DNA from: Gramella sp. MT6
GTDB lineage: Bacteria; Bacteroidota; Bacteroidia; Flavobacteriales; Flavobacteriaceae
Assembly (NCBI RefSeq): GCF_019357415.1
Contig: NZ_CP048410.1
Span: forward strand, 930,001-994,000
Reading direction: 5' to 3'
Length of the DNA stretch: 64,000 bases
Every line of letters begins with the position of its first letter. Positions within the stretch are counted from its first letter, which is position 1. The translations under genes were made by a program, and so were the position numbers. The notes beneath the pieces are model-generated. The model saw nothing but the letters and a program-made list of their open reading frames with translations, did not search any database and was not told the DNA's origin. Of this stretch, positions 62,062 through 64,000 are shown in pieces.

Positions 62062-63477
62062 ATGAAACATCTTAGCAAAATTGTACTTGCCTCATTACTG
62101 ATATTGGGCTTTACTTCGGTTAAGGCACAGGATGCTGACAACCCATGGGCAATTGGTATTGGTACCAATGCTGTCGATTTCTATCCTGTAGGGGAAGATG
62201 CTCCTCTTGGTGGTATGTTCGATGAATACTTCAATTCAGGAGATCACTGGAATGTGTTACCAGCTGTATCTAAACTTTCCGTTTCCAGATATATCGGAGC
62301 AGGATTTGTTGGGGAATTAAGCGGTACAATTAATCAAATCGAAAATTATGGTGATAGATCTGTGGGAGATCTTGCATACTATGCAGTTGACCTTAGTGCA
62401 GACTATAGCCTTAGAGCAATGCTAAATGGCGGATGGTTTGATCCGGTTGTTGGTATTGGTGGTGGTTACACCTGGATAGGTGACCAAGGTGGACAGGATA
62501 TCGATAATGCTGATGCTGCTACTCTTAACGGAAAAGTTGGATTAAACTTCTGGTTCTCAGATAACGTTGCACTTTCTTTAGAGTCTAAGTATAAGCATGC
62601 TTTCGAACCTGAGAGCGCTAAACATTTCCAACATTCTGCTGGAATTAAATTCATGTTCGGTGGTAAAGATACTGACGGAGATGGAATCTATGATAAATAT
62701 GATGAGTGTCCAGAGGAGCCAGGACTTGAAGAGTTCAACGGTTGTCCTGATACTGACGGTGACGGAATCGAAGATCGTCAGGATGCTTGTCCAGAAAAAG
62801 CTGGTTTAGCTGAATTTGATGGTTGTCCTGATACTGACGGTGACGGAATCGCAGATCCAGATGACGACTGTCCAGAAGAAGCTGGTCTTGCTGAACTAAA
62901 CGGTTGTCCTGATGCTGATGGTGATGGTGTAAGAGATGGTGAAGATAACTGTCCAGACGAAGCTGGTCCTGCTGAAAACGACGGATGTCCTTGGCCTGAT
63001 ACTGATGGTGACGGAATCCTAGATAAAGATGATGACTGTCCAGAAGAAGCTGGTCCTGCTGCATCTAACGGATGTCCAGAGCCAACTGCTGAAGTAATTT
63101 CTGAATTGAACGAATATTCTAAAACTGTTCTTTTCGATCTTAACAAGGCGACTATCAGACCAGAATCTGAAGAGGCTTTACAATCTATCGTTGATATCAT
63201 GAATGAGTATTCTACTACTATTTTCCACGTAGAAGGTCATACAGATAGCTCTGGTAGTGATGCTTACAACATGAAGCTTTCAAAAGAGCGTGCTGCATCT
63301 GTAGCTACTTGGTTAGAAGAGCATGGTGTACCTGCGAAGAGATTAACTTCTGAAGGTTACGGTGAAACTCAGCCAATTGCTACTAACAGTACAGCTGCTG
63401 GAAGACAAGAAAACAGACGTGTTGAAATTTCTCTAGATAAAGACAGAGAGATGAAAGACACTTCTAACGAAGAATAG
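62062..63477 (+). CDS. OmpA-family outer-membrane protein with thrombospondin type 3 repeats
   Basis: The signal peptide is about 22 residues (cleaved before QDADN), followed by an eight-stranded barrel (about 23-200). Five calcium-binding type 3 repeats follow (DTDGDGI...D.CPEEAGL, about 203-340), then a C-terminal OmpA domain that binds peptidoglycan ([47 protein letters not shown]). It anchors the outer membrane to the cell wall. It has its own promoter and terminator, and is probably highly expressed. Confidence 0.92.
   Translation: MKHLSKIVLASLLILGFTSVKAQDADNPWAIGIGTNAVDFYPVGEDAPLGGMFDEYFNSGDHWNVLPAVSKLSVSRYIGAGFVGELSGTINQIENYGDRSVGDLAYYAVDLSADYSLRAMLNGGWFDPVVGIGGGYTWIGDQGGQDIDNADAATLNGKVGLNFWFSDNVALSLESKYKHAFEPESAKHFQHSAGIKFMFGGKDTDGDGIYDKYDECPEEPGLEEFNGCPDTDGDGIEDRQDACPEKAGLAEFDGCPDTDGDGIADPDDDCPEEAGLAELNGCPDADGDGVRDGEDNCPDEAGPAENDGCPWPDTDGDGILDKDDDCPEEAGPAASNGCPEPTAEVISELNEYSKTVLFDLNKATIRPESEEALQSIVDIMNEYSTTIFHVEGHTDSSGSDAYNMKLSKERAASVATWLEEHGVPAKRLTSEGYGETQPIATNSTAAGRQENRRVEISLDKDREMKDTSNEE
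62668..63081 (+). repeat. DNA repeats encoding five type 3 thrombospondin units
   Basis: Five imperfect direct repeats of about 75-85 bp, each containing a variant of GATACTGACGGTGACGGAAT and a Cys-Pro codon pair. The similarity creates false open frames on the other strand. Confidence 0.8.
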
Positions 63478-63512
63478 TAATACGATTAGTATTTACTAAT
63501 AATTCATACAAG

Positions 63513-63542
63513 AAAACGCTCCGCATTGCGGGGCGTTTTTTT
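63513..63542 (+). terminator. Intrinsic terminator of the OmpA gene
   Basis: AACGCTCCGC-ATT-GCGGGGCGTT followed by TTTTT. The stem has one T-G pair. It lies 36 bp after the stop codon and just before the AddB-like start codon. Confidence 0.9.
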
Positions 63543-63553
63543 ATTTTAGGCGT

Positions 63554-64000
63554 ATGGAATCATTTATACGCGAAGTATTACAGAAGCTTCAGAATTCTGA
63601 TACTCCCCTTTCTGAAATTATATTCATTCTCCCAAGTAAAAGAGCTGGATCTTACCTAATAAAAGAACTGGCTACTATTTCAAAAAACACAATTTTTGCA
63701 CCTAAGATCTATAGCGTGGAAGAATTCACTGAGGTAATTTCAGGTCTTCAATCCATAGATAACACCATTAGCCTTTTTGAGTTTTACAATGTCTATAAAG
63801 ACCTCACCCCTAAAGAGGATATCGAGGATTTTGAAACATTCATCACCTGGGCCCAGAGCCTTATTCAGGATTTTAATGAGATAGACAGATACCTTATTGA
63901 CCATAAACCTTTCTTTGATTATTTATCTGGCATTCAGGATTTGAAACACTGGTATGTTCAGGAAGAAAAAACAGACCTGGTAAAGAAATATCTTAAGTTC
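63554..64000 (+). CDS. AddB-like protein, N-terminal part (cut by window edge)
   Basis: An ATG at 63554 opens a frame with no stop up to the last base (149 codons). It begins MESFIREVLQKLQNSD and contains IIFILPSKRAGSYLIKEL. This is the P-loop-like beginning of AddB-type inactivated helicase/PD-(D/E)XK nuclease subunits found in Bacteroidetes. It should be the partner of the AddA-like protein at 57469-60576. It begins 11 bp behind the OmpA terminator, so it must rely on read-through or a promoter inside that terminator region. Confidence 0.8.
   Translation, partial: MESFIREVLQKLQNSDTPLSEIIFILPSKRAGSYLIKELATISKNTIFAPKIYSVEEFTEVISGLQSIDNTISLFEFYNVYKDLTPKEDIEDFETFITWAQSLIQDFNEIDRYLIDHKPFFDYLSGIQDLKHWYVQEEKTDLVKKYLKF

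Noticed and set aside
62735..63200. Long minus-strand frames in the OmpA gene
   Set aside because: They arise from the repeated DxDGDG-coding units and have highly repetitive, non-natural composition.
1..64000. tRNA or rRNA genes, prophage, integrative element, toxin-antitoxin or restriction system
   Set aside because: I scanned the gaps and products and saw no cloverleaf sequences, integrases, transposases, phage structural genes or recognisable defence enzymes.

Overview
The window is a chromosomal segment of an AT-rich member of the Bacteroidetes, most likely a marine Flavobacteriaceae (my inference is a Gramella/Christiangramia-like organism). The evidence is: promoters of the TTTG-N19-21-TAnnTTTG type rather than sigma-70 type; few Shine-Dalgarno sites; lipoboxes ending in SC; the Bacteroidetes forms of the bat (aerotolerance) operon and the acpP-fabF-rnc block; an IPExxxVDY-family protein beside pyruvate kinase; an OmpA protein with calcium-type DxDGDG repeats; and split AddA/AddB-like nuclease genes. 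I see no prophage, integrase, transposase, CRISPR array, rRNA or tRNA. Nearly all of the window is conserved core genome.

Layout. 1-5.7 kb: end of an EamA transporter, three small minus-strand genes, a YheT-type hydrolase, then the yicC-gmk-nadD operon. 5.7-13.7 kb: a BON-LysM protein, gpsA, two secreted lipoproteins sharing one C-terminal domain, the pheS operon (which includes a 58-residue membrane protein), a CREST/ceramidase-like membrane protein and cvpA. 13.7-16.4 kb: beta-carbonic anhydrase paired with a SulP/STAS anion transporter. 16.4-25.6 kb: a nine-kilobase minus-strand bat operon (moxR, DUF58, BatD-like, batA, batB, batC, batD, batE). 25.7-35.6 kb: a DUF4382 lipoprotein, a short-chain dehydrogenase, an AlbA_2-type protein, a phosphatase, an acyl-ACP desaturase, an ALDH7 dehydrogenase, 3-hydroxyanthranilate dioxygenase, an isoaspartyl peptidase and an outer-membrane phospholipase A. 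35.7-42.9 kb: a GbsR/MarR-type regulator with a palindromic operator, followed by a complete RND tripartite efflux operon and a PAP2 phosphatase. 43-49 kb: thioredoxin, a DUF5996 protein, a YCII lipoprotein, a CYTH protein, a Rossmann protein, dinB, pyk and an IPExxxVDY protein. 49-55.6 kb: rnc-fabF-acpP diverging from purN-rnhA, a PfkB kinase and a 632-residue PurF-like amidotransferase. 56.7-64 kb: Mn-type superoxide dismutase, AddA-like helicase-nuclease, kbl, ompA and the start of an AddB-like protein that runs off the window.

The most unusual feature is the 1.04-kb gap at 55640-56682. It holds five head-to-tail units about 200 bp apart. Each unit has an invariant upstream box (TTTCATCTA), a flavobacterial -7 box at the same offset, a transcribed core of about 72 nt with an invariant middle, and its own intrinsic terminator. 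Stem changes in the terminator are compensated and the reading frame is not kept, so this reads as a multicopy small-RNA array in which every copy is its own transcription unit.

Other non-coding features are a possible orphan sRNA between the LysM gene and gpsA, two different MITE-like or REP-like intergenic elements (5658-5791 and 33370-33511), and a set of clear intrinsic terminators and promoters.
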